Shown: piece by piece, positions 10,555-22,600 of the stretch | Numbering within the stretch: position 1 is the stretch's first letter | Layout: each line of letters opens with the position of its first letter | Origin: Nyssa sinensis | Taxonomy: Eukaryota > Streptophyta > Magnoliopsida > Cornales > Nyssaceae | Direction: 5' to 3' | Assembly (NCBI GenBank): GCA_008638375.1 | Contig: CM018048.1 | Span: 54,661,847-54,725,846 of the forward strand | DNA length: 64,000 bases | Made by a program: the position numbers and the translations under genes | Notes under the pieces: model-generated | What the model saw: only the letters and a program-made list of their open reading frames with translations | Database searches by the model: none | What the model was told of the DNA's origin: nothing

Positions 10555-11180
10555 ACCTATATTTTATATTCTTGCAATCTTAATAAGTTAGTGAAATATA
10601 CTTTTTTATTCTTCCGGCCAACATCTGAGATTCTTGCTTTAGTCACGTTTGAATTTTGTAATAATTTTTTTTTTGGGTGGGTGATGACACGGTTGACGGT
10701 TGTGGGTTGGGCCCTAGCTTTTGAATAATTTATATTTTATATTTCGTATGATTGTGCGTGATATTGATATATATTTTATATTTCGTATGATTATACGTAA
10801 TATACGTGTCAATTAAATCATAAATATATATATTTGTAATTAAATCATACGAAATATACGTGCATGATATTTCGTATGATTGTGCGTGAAATTGATATAT
10901 ATTTTATATTTCGTATGATTGTGCGTAATATACGTGTCAATTAAATCATAAATTTGTATATTTGTAATTGAGGCTAACATTTTTCATTCTTACAATCTTA
11001 AAATATTAATAAAATATAATTTTTTATTCTTCCCGCATTTGACATTCTGGCTGAGTGAGTTTTGAATTTTGCAACAATTTTCTTTTGGTGGGTCATTATA
11101 GAGCTATGGCTTGGGTTGGCTTTTGAATTATTTATATTCTTGCAATCTTAGTAATAAATTAGTGAAATGCATTGTTTATT
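10555..11180. repeat. Complex diverged duplications upstream of the laccase gene
   Basis: A block at about 10560-10740 ('ttcttgcaatctta', 'ttttttattcttcc', 'gggttgg...cttttgaat') recurs diverged at about 10985-11140, and its start recurs again near 11141. Between them, 10735-10960 holds two copies of a ~130-bp AT-rich unit carrying 'TATATTTCGTATGATT' and an inverted piece of it ('aatcatacgaaatatacg'). Confidence 0.7.
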
Positions 11181-11729
11181 TAAACCCCATATTTTTGGAC
11201 CTATCAAAATAAATCTTTTTGTTTCATGTAGTGTTCTTATTTCTTTTAAACTACTTTCCCTAGCTTATATTATATGCTTTCATTAACTGGGTTTAGTTAA
11301 TGCAGTCTCTTGATATATCTAAATGTTAGTTAATGTGAAGTCCCTTGATACTAAATAATGAAAGATTTTGTTGTTAGATAATGTAATTATGTCAGGTGAG
11401 TCTAAAAAATTTTATTAACTAGTATCAAAAGATTAAACTAATTAGCATTTGTACATATCAAAATATTACATTTACTAACACCTGAATAGTCACATTTACA
11501 AATTTTATTTTCACAAATTCGACCTTACAGTGACTTTTTTAATATATATATATGTATTAGATTTTCTCCTTAGATAGTTAAATTCCTTTTTAGGCTTTTT
11601 TTTCTTCTTCTTTTATGTTGGATGATTATATTACAATTGTACGTACATATGGTTTGAAATGACAAGACTTTACCTACCGTGCCAATCCAACGGAAAGTCC
11701 ACGTAAAACCAATTCAACGACCCAATGCA
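11181..11729. other. AT-rich DNA upstream of the laccase promoter
   Basis: No coding sequence is seen. It probably belongs to the distal promoter of the laccase gene. A few phrases such as 'ttagttaatg' recur near 11295, 11325 and 11375. Confidence 0.5.
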
Positions 11730-11735
11730 CACGTG
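11730..11735. promoter_or_regulatory. G-box (CACGTG) in laccase promoter
   Basis: The perfect palindrome CACGTG is followed by a second ACGT core (ACACGTCC) nine bases on. It lies 33 bp upstream of the TATA box and 89 bp before the start codon. In plants such sites bind bZIP or bHLH factors, and pairs of ACGT cores often give abscisic acid or light responses. Function here is inferred from position and motif only. Confidence 0.55.
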
Positions 11736-11767
11736 ACACGTCCCTATGTGAAAGTTCGAGCCGCTTC

Positions 11768-11774
11768 TATAAAT
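11768..11774 (+). promoter_or_regulatory. TATA box of laccase gene
   Basis: TATAAAT is set 50 bp before the laccase start codon, so transcription should begin near 11800 and leave a short 5' leader. Confidence 0.65.
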
Positions 11775-11823
11775 TGTGTTAATTCATAGTGTAGTTTAGA
11801 AGTGTTCCGAGGAAGAATTAGAA

Positions 11824-12264
11824 ATGGAGTTGTTGAGAACTGTTGTCTTATCAGAGTTTCAATGGTGGCTGTTTTTCAGTGGGATGCTAGTCCTCTGCAT
11901 GTCTAGCACGGCTCGCGGCGAAGATCGTTATTATGACTTCGTTGTGAGTATCATTTCCCACTCTATACTCACAAATATACACACGCACACACGCACATAT
12001 ATATATACACACACGTCTATATATGTACATTTCTATATCTATATTATAATTTCTTTTTTAAATTTGTAATTAATTAATTGTTTATTTTTTTTAATGTTTA
12101 TTCCATTGCAGTTGAAGGAGACTAATTTTACAAAGCTTTGTAGTAGCAAGAGCATGTTGACTGTGAATGATAGTTTTCCAGGACCTGTCATTATTGTGCG
12201 CAAGGGAGATACAGCTTTTGTAAATGTTCACAATCATGGAAACTATGGTGTCACTCTTCACTGG

Positions 12265-12320
<56 letters not shown>

Positions 12321-15300
12321 CACACACACACACTGTATATATTGTAAAAGTTTTGAGCTCATTGCTAAACTGAGCTGAGCCAATAAAGAAAAAGGACTCA
12401 TTCTGAGCTGAAGATAGGTTATTTAATTGTATTTCCTAACCTAATTAATGTCATCTAGAGTTTTCGTTGAATGATAGAAAATTGTGACCGGCAGTTGAAG
12501 GTCGATTGTAAACCCTCTTGGGTCACAGTATCTTCCAAAACTGGAAACACCGACTTTTAGAAAGCCTTCTTTGGTCACGTACTGACGAGGATCAGACACA
12601 TCAATACATGATTCATATATTCTATTGATGTATTAGATGTTCCCGGACGAATTTTGCGGACAATGAAATTCTTCACTAAAATTAATCAGACCCAGGAAAG
12701 GAAAAAAAAATGGAAGATTGATGTTTGGAAACTTTTATTAATCTCATAATATGGACAGGCATGGAGTGAAGCAACCAAGGAATCCATGGTCTGATGGTCC
12801 AAATTACATCACACAGTGTAAAATCCCGCCGGGCACAAATTTCACCTACAAGGTTATATTCTCTGATGAGGAAGGGACCGTCTGGTGGCATGCCCACAGT
12901 GACTGGACACAGAGCAGCGTTCATGGCGCCATTGTTATCTTGCCTGCCGAGGGCACCACCTATCCATTTCCTCAACCTGATGCAGAAGAAATCATAGTAC
13001 TTGGTATGCGTGTGTGTGTGTGTGTGTGTGTATATATTGTTATATGACATATATTTTACATGCTTTTTAAGCTTGCCAATATCAATTTAGGCTGAGACTG
13101 AGAATATATGGCACGTCCATATGATATCACATTCCATGTAATTATAGTTTCTTTCATATTTTAATCAAAGTAAACCTTTCTAGCTTTATGGATCAAATAA
13201 TAATAGCAGAATATAGTTGGGAGCATGGTATTAATGTATATGACATGCACCTAATCATTAGATGCTATTAAATTCAAAAGATCAACTACTTTCTCCTCGT
13301 AATAACTAACCTTTCAGTACTATTGCTTTCTTCTTTTCGTACGTGTGATCCATCTCTAAAAAATTAAAAATAAAAAGAAACAAGGTGTCCAAATTGCCTC
13401 CTCCTCCTGCCGAGTAGTATTTAAGGATTCAATCTTTTTTAATGATCAAACCTTTTTTTTGAGGTAGTTAGGTGGGTTTATTTTTTTATATACTTAGCTC
13501 TCTCTTTTTTGTTTGCTCGGTCTATCCTAGAGTTGTGAATAGTACTTAAAAATCTACTCATTCTTAAAGGTTAAGTTCTTTTATGGTGGTTAGATGAGTT
13601 TACTCTTCTGTATGTGTGTGTTAAAAAAAAAAACAACTTTAGGAGTTGGGCATTTTTGAGGTGATTAGGTGTGTTTATCCTTCTATACTCTCACACTCTT
13701 TCCTGTGTGTGTGTTCTATCTCTAAAGAAAAAAAGAAACAAATCGTCTCACACCAATCTCCTCCTGGAACAACAAGTAGTACTTTAAGTTCTACTCTCCT
13801 TCAAAGATTAGACCCTTTTAAGATGGTTAGATGGGTTTACGTTTTTATATGTGTGTGTTCTATACAAAAAGAAAGAAAGAAACAACTTATCAAAAGTTAG
13901 GCTCTTTTGAGATATGGTTACGTGGGTTTATCCTTCTGTATTCCCGCTAAGTTACTTGAGGATCCACTCTCCTTCAAAGGTGAGACTCTTCTGAAGTGGT
14001 TAGATGAGTTTATTTTTCTATACTCTCGCTTTACTTCTTGTGTCCGTGATCTGTCCCTAAAGAAAAAAATAACTACTCATATTTCGGATGAATGACAAGC
14101 ATGGTAAGATAATACCAACTTGAACAGTTATATTACTTACCCTTTAAAAAAAAGGAAAACTTTGAACAGATATCTTAGCACAATACGAGTCTCATTAAAA
14201 GTTATAAGACCGATGGTGTCCTTTTTAGCTATCTATGTTTGTATATATATAACCACAAAAAAAAAAGGACAATCTCAGCTCTTAAGACATGATGGTTTAA
14301 TGTATGCAACTTTAATGTATGTCTGTATATAATTAAGAAATATGAGAGCTTAAAGGGGAAATAAGAAAGATTAATAGACCTTCTACATGAATGTTATTGC
14401 ATAACTAAATGAAACTTCCAAAATTCACACATTAATTGTGACCTTCATCTCTCTTTATGCACTTGCAGCATCTTGGTATACCGGACATGTGAATGAGATG
14501 CTTCATGAGGATCTCTCAGTCGGTTCTGACTTGCCACGAGCAGATGCTTATGTCATCAATGGCCAACCAGGATCTTTCTATAATTGTTGTAGTGGTACGT
14601 TTTATTTTTTTGTGCTCTCGCATATGCATGTGTGAAATTATAGCAACTTCACCGTTTAGCATAGCTTTTAATCCATAATTTTTTTGTAACATGACATAAA
14701 ACATCACCAATGCGATGAAAATAATTCATATTGTATCACCCTTTAGTCATCAGTCTGCGCTCTAAGTAGGGATGGCAAAAAGCCCCGCCCCGCCCCGCCC
14801 CTAATGGGACGGGTATGGGGTGCCCATAAACGGGGTCGGGGCGGGGCTTTTAAAACCCCGTCGAGGTCGGGGAATGGTCACCCCGCCCCGCCCCTCCCCG
14901 TTTATATATTAAATTTTTAAATTTTTTTTATATATATTATATTTATAAATAAATAATCTTATATAAAATTAATTTTAAGATTTTTTATATTACACTTATA
15001 TAAATATATTTTTTTATATTATTTATTTTGAAAAAATAAATTTATTTATTTATTAAAATAAAAATTTTAACTTAAAAAAATATATATATAACAGGGTTCG
15101 GGGCGGGGCGGGGCGGGGCGGGGCCGGGGTAGGTTTAAACAGGACGGGGAGGGGTCGGGGGAAGAAAAGATAAACGGGGTCGAGGTCGGGGAAGGGTCAC
15201 CCCGCCCCGAACCCATTCCTAGCTCTAAGTGTGGAGCTAGAATTTATTTTTTGGGTTAGAGGGAAGTTAAAATTTTTTTTGAGAAAATTTTAGGAAAATT

Positions 15301-17372
15301 TTTTTTCAAGTTGGAATGGGGAATTTTAAGAAAAAAAAATTATTCTCAACGTTTGAGAGGGATTTACATTTAAATATATTTTTTTTACAAAATTTGGAAA
15401 GAAAATTTGTTTTCTCCACATTAGAGCAAAAATTTTACATGGGAATAAATTTTTTTTTGGTGCAAAATTTGGGGGTTAAGGTAGTTCATATTCTATCACC
15501 CTTTAGTCATCATTCTGCGCCAAGTGTGGAGCTAGAATTTATTTTTTGGGTTGGGGGGAAGTTAGAATTTTTTTTGAGAAAATTTTAGGAAATTTTTTTT
15601 TCAAGTTGGGGGGAAGTTAGAATTTTAAGAAAAAAAATGTATTCTCAACATTTGAGAGGGATTTACATTTAAATATATATTTTTTACAAAAGTTGGAAAG
15701 AAAATTTGTTTTCTCAACATTAGAGCAAAAAAATTACATGGGAATTTTTTTTTTTTTTTTTTTTTGTGTGCAAAATTTGGGGGTTAAGGTAGTTCCGCGT
15801 ACCAACGATTGTTCACATTTTTTGTTGAGTGCTGAGCATATCTTCACAAAGAAATGGGTAATACTGTTAAGAAATCTTTTTTCAAATGCCCACAAGCCTT
15901 CTATCCATTAAATGTTTTAAGAGTTGTATTTTTATTTATTACAATTTGAAGAAGACACTCGTTTATATATCCAAACCAGGTTATAATAATAATAATACAC
16001 TATCAAATGTCAGTGACAATCTTAAATTGAAATGCACTTTTTTTGTAAGGTGTTTTATTGTATATTGTGCTGATTGTAATTACTCATATTGCAGCGGAAA
16101 CAAACTACAAATTGATTGTTGATTATGGCAAAACCTATCTTCTCCGCATTATAAATGCAGCTGTGAACTCAGAACTCTTCTTTGCGATTGCTAATCACAA
16201 TGTCACAGTCGTTGGAATGGATGGGAAGTATCTGAAGCCCCTTTCTACCTCCTTCTTGGCGATTTCGCCAGGACAAACCATGAACGTTCTATTTACAGCA
16301 GATCAGCGTCTGGGTCACTACTACATGGCCGTCACACAATATGTCACTGTTGGTAAACCCGATGTGGACAACATTACAACTTCAATTATAGAGTATAGAG
16401 GCAACTATACTCCCCCTGCTTCGCCTGTCTTTCCTGATAACCTTCCTTCACATACAGACATTGTGCCTGCAAATGATTTCTTGTCCCGCCTTAGGAGCTT
16501 AGCAAGCAAAGAGCACCCAGTAAATGTTCCACTAAACATAACCACACATATGTTTATAGAAACTTCTCAGAAAGAGATTGCTTGTCCAAATGCTTCATGT
16601 CAGTCCATGGATGGAAATAGGATAAGTTCAGCATTGAACAACTTCACTTTTCAGAACCCCTATATGGATATACTGCTTGCCTATTACAGGTATATATACC
16701 ATTCTCTTTCTCACCCTCTTTTTCTTTTCACGCGAATCCAACTGTGTGAGTATTACCATAAATTTCGACATCAGCCATATTCATAGACTTGATTTATGAA
16801 CCCAACAAATGATATCCTCCCATGTGACACGTTGTTATTTTTTTCTCCTAAAATGCAAAAACTTTGCAACAATCTGACCTTCACGAATGATAGTAGCATT
16901 GCTCTGCAGTCACTGCTAATGGTTATTTGGCATTTCTTCTTTACTCCATCACTATCGATTGACCATTCTGATAACTATTTTGCAGGAATATTAGTGGGAT
17001 TTACAGTGCAGACTTTCCTAATAAGCCGCGGGTTTTCTTTAACTTCACGGGGGACAATTTAACTACAGCAAATTATACAACACCAGCCATTGCCACCAAG
17101 GTGAAGATGCTAGATTATAATGAGACGGTGGAGATAGTTTTCCAAGGGACCAACACGTTAGACGGCTCTGTGAATCACCCAATGCATTTGCATGGCTATA
17201 GCTTTTATGTAATTGGATCAGGACTTGGGAATTTCAACAATGAAACCGACCCACAATCATATAATTTGGTTGATCCTCCTGAATTGAATACTATTCGAGT
17301 TCCTAAAAGGGGTTGGGTTACAGTCAGATTCCAAGCAAGTAATCCAGGTATTATTTTCTTCCTAAAAAATTG

Positions 17373-17415
<43 letters not shown>

Positions 17416-17656
17416 CTGATACTAAGATGGGTGATTTTTATTTGTATCAGGGGTGTGGTTATGGCACTGTCATTTGACAAAACATCTTACTTGGGGTATG
17501 AAAACAGCTTTTATAGTGAAAGGTGGTGGCACTCCAGAGACAAGCATTCTTGATCCCCCTCCTTACATGCCTAGATGCGAAAAATCATTTGTTAATTATA
17601 TCCAAGAGTTCGATGATCATTCTGGTGAAAATAAAAACAAATTAAGTGGAGTTTGA
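11824..17656 (+). CDS. Laccase (plant multicopper oxidase), seven exons, 601 aa
   Basis: Laccases are secreted copper enzymes that oxidise phenolics such as monolignols and flavonoids in the cell wall and reduce oxygen to water. Exons, all joined by GT-AG introns with frame kept: 11824-11943, 12112-12263, 12759-13003, 14469-14594, 16095-16689, 16986-17347, 17451-17656 (TGA). The product has an N-terminal hydrophobic signal (about 1-32, ending STARG), then the copper-binding motifs HWHG at 90-93 (split over introns 2), WWHAHSDW at 133-140, HPMHLHG at 477-483 and [13 protein letters not shown] at 538-550. The axial type-1 residue is Met550. '[12 protein letters not shown]' after motif L1 recalls the LAC14/LAC15 (TT10) group, but this is from memory. 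Many Asn-x-Ser/Thr sites fit a wall glycoprotein. No stop or frameshift is found, so the gene looks functional. The ASWYTG segment at the exon 3-4 join is divergent from the usual GEWW. Confidence 0.9.
12266..12330. repeat. (CT)n microsatellite at the start of laccase intron 2
   Basis: About 25 CT units start two bases after the splice donor, then a short CA run. Length variation so close to the donor could affect splicing, but that is only inference. Confidence 0.95.
13007..13034. repeat. (GT)n microsatellite at the start of laccase intron 3
   Basis: A GT run follows the donor of intron 3 (GTATGC). It extends the apparent open frame past the exon end. Confidence 0.9.
13430..14090. repeat. 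Diverged tandem repeats inside laccase intron 3
   Basis: At least five imperfect copies of a unit of roughly 90-150 bp carry the phrases 'ggttagatgggttta', 'tctatactctc' and 'tgtgt--tctatctctaaagaaa' (for example near 13465, 13590, 13660, 13825, 13920 and 13995). Spacing is irregular. These repeats make up much of the 1465-bp intron. Confidence 0.65.
14767..15221. mobile_element. hAT-type MITE in laccase intron 4
   Basis: The 455-bp element begins TAGGGATGGC and ends CCATTCCTA, giving 9-bp terminal inverted repeats with one mismatch. It is flanked by a perfect 8-bp duplication, GCTCTAAG (14759-14766 and 15222-15229), the hallmark length of hAT transposition. GC-rich blocks built on GGGGCGGGG lie near both ends and surround an AT-rich centre. 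It has no coding capacity. The duplication being perfect suggests the insertion is fairly young. Confidence 0.88.
15230..15796. repeat. Tandem duplication (~300 bp) in laccase intron 4
   Basis: Unit 1 is 14721-14766 plus 15230-15480 (it is split by the MITE); unit 2 is 15481-15796. Both run from 'TTCATATT-TATCACCCTTT' through 'GTGTGGAGCTAGAATTTA', 'GAGAGGGATTTACATTTAAA' and 'GCAAAATTTGGGGGTTAAGG'. Only unit 1 holds the MITE, so the duplication either came first or did not copy it. Confidence 0.85.
17376..17413. repeat. (TA)n microsatellite in laccase intron 6
   Basis: About 18 TA units fill the short last intron (103 bp), close to the donor. Confidence 0.95.
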
Positions 17657-17959
17657 TTATAGCAAGATGTTGTAGTTATTTTTTAAACACAAATCGTTTT
17701 AAGGATTTGTGAATGGCACAATATTATTTACTTTCTAGTAGTAAAGGAATAAGAACTACGGGTGAGAGAAACAGTACTCCATTTGTATTATTGTCATTGT
17801 TGTTGGTACGTATTTGCACAAAAACTTTTATTATGGTGATATAATATATATAAATATATATAATGGTTATATAATATAGATACTGTTTTTATAATAAAGA
17901 ATGTGGGTATTTGCAGCACAATCTCATAGGCTCCTAACTATCCGAATGAATATAATTTA
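17657..17959. other. Laccase 3' untranslated and flanking DNA
   Basis: AT-rich DNA after the stop codon. 'AATAAAGAATG' near 17892 could serve as a polyadenylation signal, but several weaker candidates occur, so the transcript end is not fixed. A decayed copia element starts around 17960. Confidence 0.5.
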
Positions 17960-19667
17960 GAATATCTTTTATTTTATGAGTGGTAGTCTTGAATTTTACC
18001 TACATTGTTTTCTCATAACATGATTTTTGCAGAAATCTAGTTTATAAGACTTGACCCCTTTTCAGCAAATTTTTCCTGTGCAGTTTCATCATACCACCTA
18101 ATCGTATATGTCACAAGAGTGTATCGTCATCCTCACTTTCAGATGATGTAGTTGTTGTTACTCCACCCACAATTGTGTTACCTAACAATTTGTAAATATT
18201 ACCAATAGTTTTTAACCATTCATGAATACCATAACACCCTTAGTTACCTTCATTACTCCACTATCAAACTCATAGTTATAACCGTTTGAGTCTAAGGTAT
18301 CCAATTAAGGTACCCAATTAAATTAGGTTTTTCTTTAAATCTGGTACATACCTAACATCTCCTAATGTTCTTACCACACCACAAACATTTTAATCTTGAT
18401 TGTTCATATGCCAATAACTTCACAAGATGCATCATTGCCCATATGAATAGAACCAGATTTTACTAACTTATGAGTGTCAAACCAGCCCCTATTAAAAAAC
18501 ATATGATAAAAGCATAGAGAATCCAGAATCCATGAATCTGTGAATCAGTCAGAACCTGATGAGATTGAAAACAAATCACCATCCCCACCATTTGAATCTA
18601 TTTCTGTTATATTGGCAGAATTTGAGGGTCCTTCACTCTGCTTTCCCTTATTTGTTTCCTATTTTTTCCTTTCTTCCTTTGTGGACTAGTCTTGTTTCAT
18701 ATGCCTAATTTCTTAGCATTTATAGCACTAGACATTCTTATTCTTTGACTTTGATCGACTATTTGTGTTAGCTAACCCGTCCATTTTCATTCTCCTTCCA
18801 CAATCATGATTAACCTTCACTACAAGTCCTTAATAAAAAAAACTCAGTTGTATTTTGCTTTCTCTGATTGTATGCCAACAGGTCTACTATAACTTCCTCT
18901 GTTTCTAGAGTTTCTTTCCCTCAAATGAGAGTTGTAAGCAGATGATCATAGGAAGCGGTAAGCGAGGTTAGGAGCATTATTGTCTTGTCTTCGTCCTTGA
19001 ACTTCATATCAATTCTGAGCAGATCACTGATAATTTGGTTTAATGTATTAATGTATGGAGTCAAATTTGCGTTGTCAATCATCTTAAACCCATACAATTT
19101 CTACTTAAGATAAAGCTTATTCATAAGTGACTTGGACATGTATCGGCTCTCCAATTTTGTCCAGATCCCTGCAGAAGACTCTTCATTCATGACATGGTAC
19201 ATAACCTCGTCTACCAGACAAATTCGAATTAATGGTACTTCCTACTCTCATCTCGAGTTCTCCTCATTTGTCATCTATCATCTTTTCTAGCTTTTTCGTT
19301 TTCCCATACAAGACCTTCACCAAACTTTATTGTACCAATAGATTCTTTACCCTTGACAACAGAAGCGTCTACCACCATTGATTCGACCAACAACTCTGAT
19401 ACCAATTGTTGAGAAATTAATTATCAATACAACAAGAGTTAGATAAAAAAAAGAAAAACTGACATAAAGAGTTTACGTGATTCGGCAATGTGCCTATGTT
19501 TACAGGTGCAGCTTTCTTTTTCACTATGTAGAAAATAGGGTTACAACATATTTATACTGTAACACAGTTAAATCCCTACCCTAATAGGATACATTAAAAA
19601 TTTTCAAGATACCCTTACCGTATACCTAGTTTCACTTGTTATAAGAATATAAGTCATATCTTTAACA
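17960..19667 (-). mobile_element. Decayed Ty1/copia element, 5' half (LTR, gag, protease)
   Basis: Read on the minus strand from its LTR: primer site ATTGGTATCAGAG (19394-19406), then a gag frame starting about 19368 (MVVDASVVKGKESIGTIKF). Next are 'LLTSLTASYDHLLTTL' near 18900, a protease remnant 'HKLVKSGSIHMGNDASCEV' near 18430, then 'GVTTTTSSESEDD' and an 'HIRLGGM' GAG-pre-integrase trace near 18100. Stops and frameshifts are many. Spacing and motifs resemble Tork-type copia elements. The pol half is missing, and the element ends at the 3' flank of the laccase gene. Confidence 0.72.
19407..19667 (-). repeat. LTR of the decayed copia element (261 bp)
   Basis: On the minus strand it reads TGTTAAAGATATG... 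to ...TTAATTTCTCAACA, so it has TG...CA ends, and the primer site lies directly inside it. No partner LTR is visible. It abuts LINE sequence at 19668. Confidence 0.75.
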
Positions 19668-22600
19668 TCCTCCCATTCCCAACCTCTACCCCCATTGATC
19701 AATTCTTTAGCTGCGTGATTTTCCTAAATGTCCAACCACTATCTTCGAAAATTTTAATTTCATTGTCCATATGCATTTCTTTTTTATATAATGGTTATGT
19801 ATACACCTTACCTATAGTGAATCTTTAAGAGAAAACATTAATGCCCATAAGTGTTTTAGCATCAAAGCTCTATTCCACTCAAAAAGATTTCAGACACCTA
19901 GACCACCTTATGATTTAGGGAGACACACATCTTTCCATTTTTCCTTAGACCCTTCTTGTTGTAAATTAAGTCTTTTCCATAAGAAATTTCTTAGAATTCT
20001 ATCAATACCTTTGATGACTATTGATGTACTGCGTAATGGATAAACCAATCACGACCCTCTCTTGAACCTGTTGATATTCTCACAGAAAGATGCTTGGATC
20101 AAAAGGCATCCAAGACTCGTTGATTCTCACGAATACCAAGAATTAGGCATGAAAAAATAATTCTCAAGAGAGTTTTATGATCATCAAAAAGCTGCCACCA
20201 TCATTACATATCATCATATTTATAAGATTAAAACCCTAATGGCCAAAAAGGGATAAAATAAAAATAAAATATGTGAATTCGACCAAAAATATGACAAAAT
20301 TCAAAACCTTCTAAAAATTGAAATATACAAAAAATAAGACGCTTGTGAAAACGGAAAAAAGATCCGAGCTTATTTGACTCATATTCGGCTAAAATCAAAA
20401 GTTACTAAAAATGATAAAAATTGTTAAAAACTAATGTTTAACTCTTGTGCACAAAGTTATAGTTGTTTAAAGATAGAAGGTCAATTCTTACTATTTTGCT
20501 CTACGGTGGCGCTCCAATACCACCAAGTACGCTTTTGCAATGCGTACTGCATCAAGTACCTTAGGAAAAATGAAAATTGAGCTATCGTAAAGTTTCATAC
20601 TATTGAAAAATGCTAGCATTAACTACAATCTACCACTCTTGTTGTCCAATGCCATACCTTTCTTGTTATTCTCTCACTTAGTCTTTTACTGGTTTCAACC
20701 CTATTGTTATAAGAGGTACTCCTAAATAATTAATTGGGAGTTTACCTTTAGAAATTTCAGTTATTTGAGTCAATTGTTCCTTCTCAACTCTGGTTACCCT
20801 AGCAAATGGGTAATATTCATCCCTATATTAGGTTTTAAACCTCTCATCTACTCAAATTCTACAAGAAATTTTCCAAGAATTTCTAGAGAATTCTTATCTA
20901 ATGATGCCATTAAGAACAAATCATCTACAAACATTAAAAGATTTATTTTATGGTTTGCACATCTTGAGTGATATTTCAACCCCTCTGTTGTAGTATAATG
21001 TCTAATGAGGCTAGTCAGTACTTCCATTCTTGTAATGAACATATATAGAAATAGGGGATCTCTCTGTCTGAGATCCCTTATTCCTTGAAAGTCATCCTCT
21101 AAACCTTAATGGATTTTGATAGATTACCTTACTATATTGATGCATTCTTCAACCCATTCATTAAACTTGTCTGGAAAACTCATAGTTTGAAACACATCCA
21201 TCAGAAAATCCTAGTTGAGTGAATCATAATCCTTTATTAAATCTATCTTTACTGCACATTTGGCTAGAGGGTGGTTCAAATGATAGCTCCTCAGATCTTG
21301 CATTAACAAAACATTGTCTGTGATGCTTTTCACTGGAATAAAAGCATCTTGATTCATATTGATGATACTTGATAGAATTGGTTTTATTCTTTTTGTCTTT
21401 TTTTTTTCAAATTCATTTATATGTTACATTGCAATGAGCTATTGGCCTATACACTTTCATACTTGTAGAAGTTGCCACTTTTGGGACTAAAGTAATCATT
21501 GTTAAGCTCCATTCTTTTGTACATATTTTTCCCTTCTTGAAAAAACATTTAACTGTTTCTATTAGATCTCCCCCACAATCTCTCAATTCCTCTAATAAAA
21601 TGCAACACCAAACCCCTCTAAACCTGGGGACTTATTCCTATTCATGCTAAAAATTGATGTCTTTATTTTCTCATCAGTGACATCCTACATTAGTGCTTTT
21701 TTACTGCTTTCTAAAATTCTAGCTTTTATAACTTCCTTCAATCTTTCTTTAGCTTCTGTGGTATAGTCTATGGTAGAACCCAGAAGATCTTGAAAAACTC
21801 CAATAGTTTCCTTTTTTATATCATTAGATTTAACCAAAATATTCCCTTACTTGTCCATGATGCTTAGGATCTTATTTATTTTCCTCTTACCATTAGATTT
21901 TTGTGAAAATGATGTATTTTGGTCCCCCAAAGTTAATTCATTGCATTTTAGTCTTCTGCTTATAAAATGATTATTTTGTCACACTGAGCTCAGGATATCT
22001 AGCAACTTGTTCTTTTTCTTGTTCACACAGATCTGCATTGTTGGGATTTTGAAAATAAGTCTTTTTCACTTCTTCCAAATTCATTTTTTCTTCCTTCACT
22101 CTTTGAGAAATATTACTATAGAACTTTGTATTGAATTTCCCTAGAATTGGCTTACTCTAAACATTGGGTTCCATTGCACCTATTCTTACCATGCTTTAGC
22201 TACAGTTTGACAAAAAGTCTTTATGAGACATCCAAAAGTTGAAAAACATGAAAGGCTTCTTCACAATGCAGTTCACCTGTTTGATTGTGTAAATGCCTAG
22301 AGTATGATCAGACAGCCCTAGACCCAAATACCAACCTTCAACCTCTAGATATTGTTGCAACCAATTGTCATTCACTAACATTTTATCAAGCTTGCACGTT
22401 ATATTTATCTTCGGCCCTTTGCCTTTTATTTCTCAATGTAAAATGGTAGCCTCTAATTAATATATCTTTAAGCTTATTTCCTCTTATACAACTATTGAAT
22501 TCATCCATAGCATTCCATACCATGGCTTAGCTTCCCTTTTTCATTTGAAAATCTGATGATATTAAAGTCCCCCCAACACTAACCCTGGGTGGTTTGTCCA

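Noticed and set aside
12091..12333. Arg/Glu-rich minus-strand frame and Ser/Leu plus-strand frame at laccase exon 2
   Set aside because: They are readings of the (CT)n microsatellite; the plus-strand part before 12263 is laccase exon 2.
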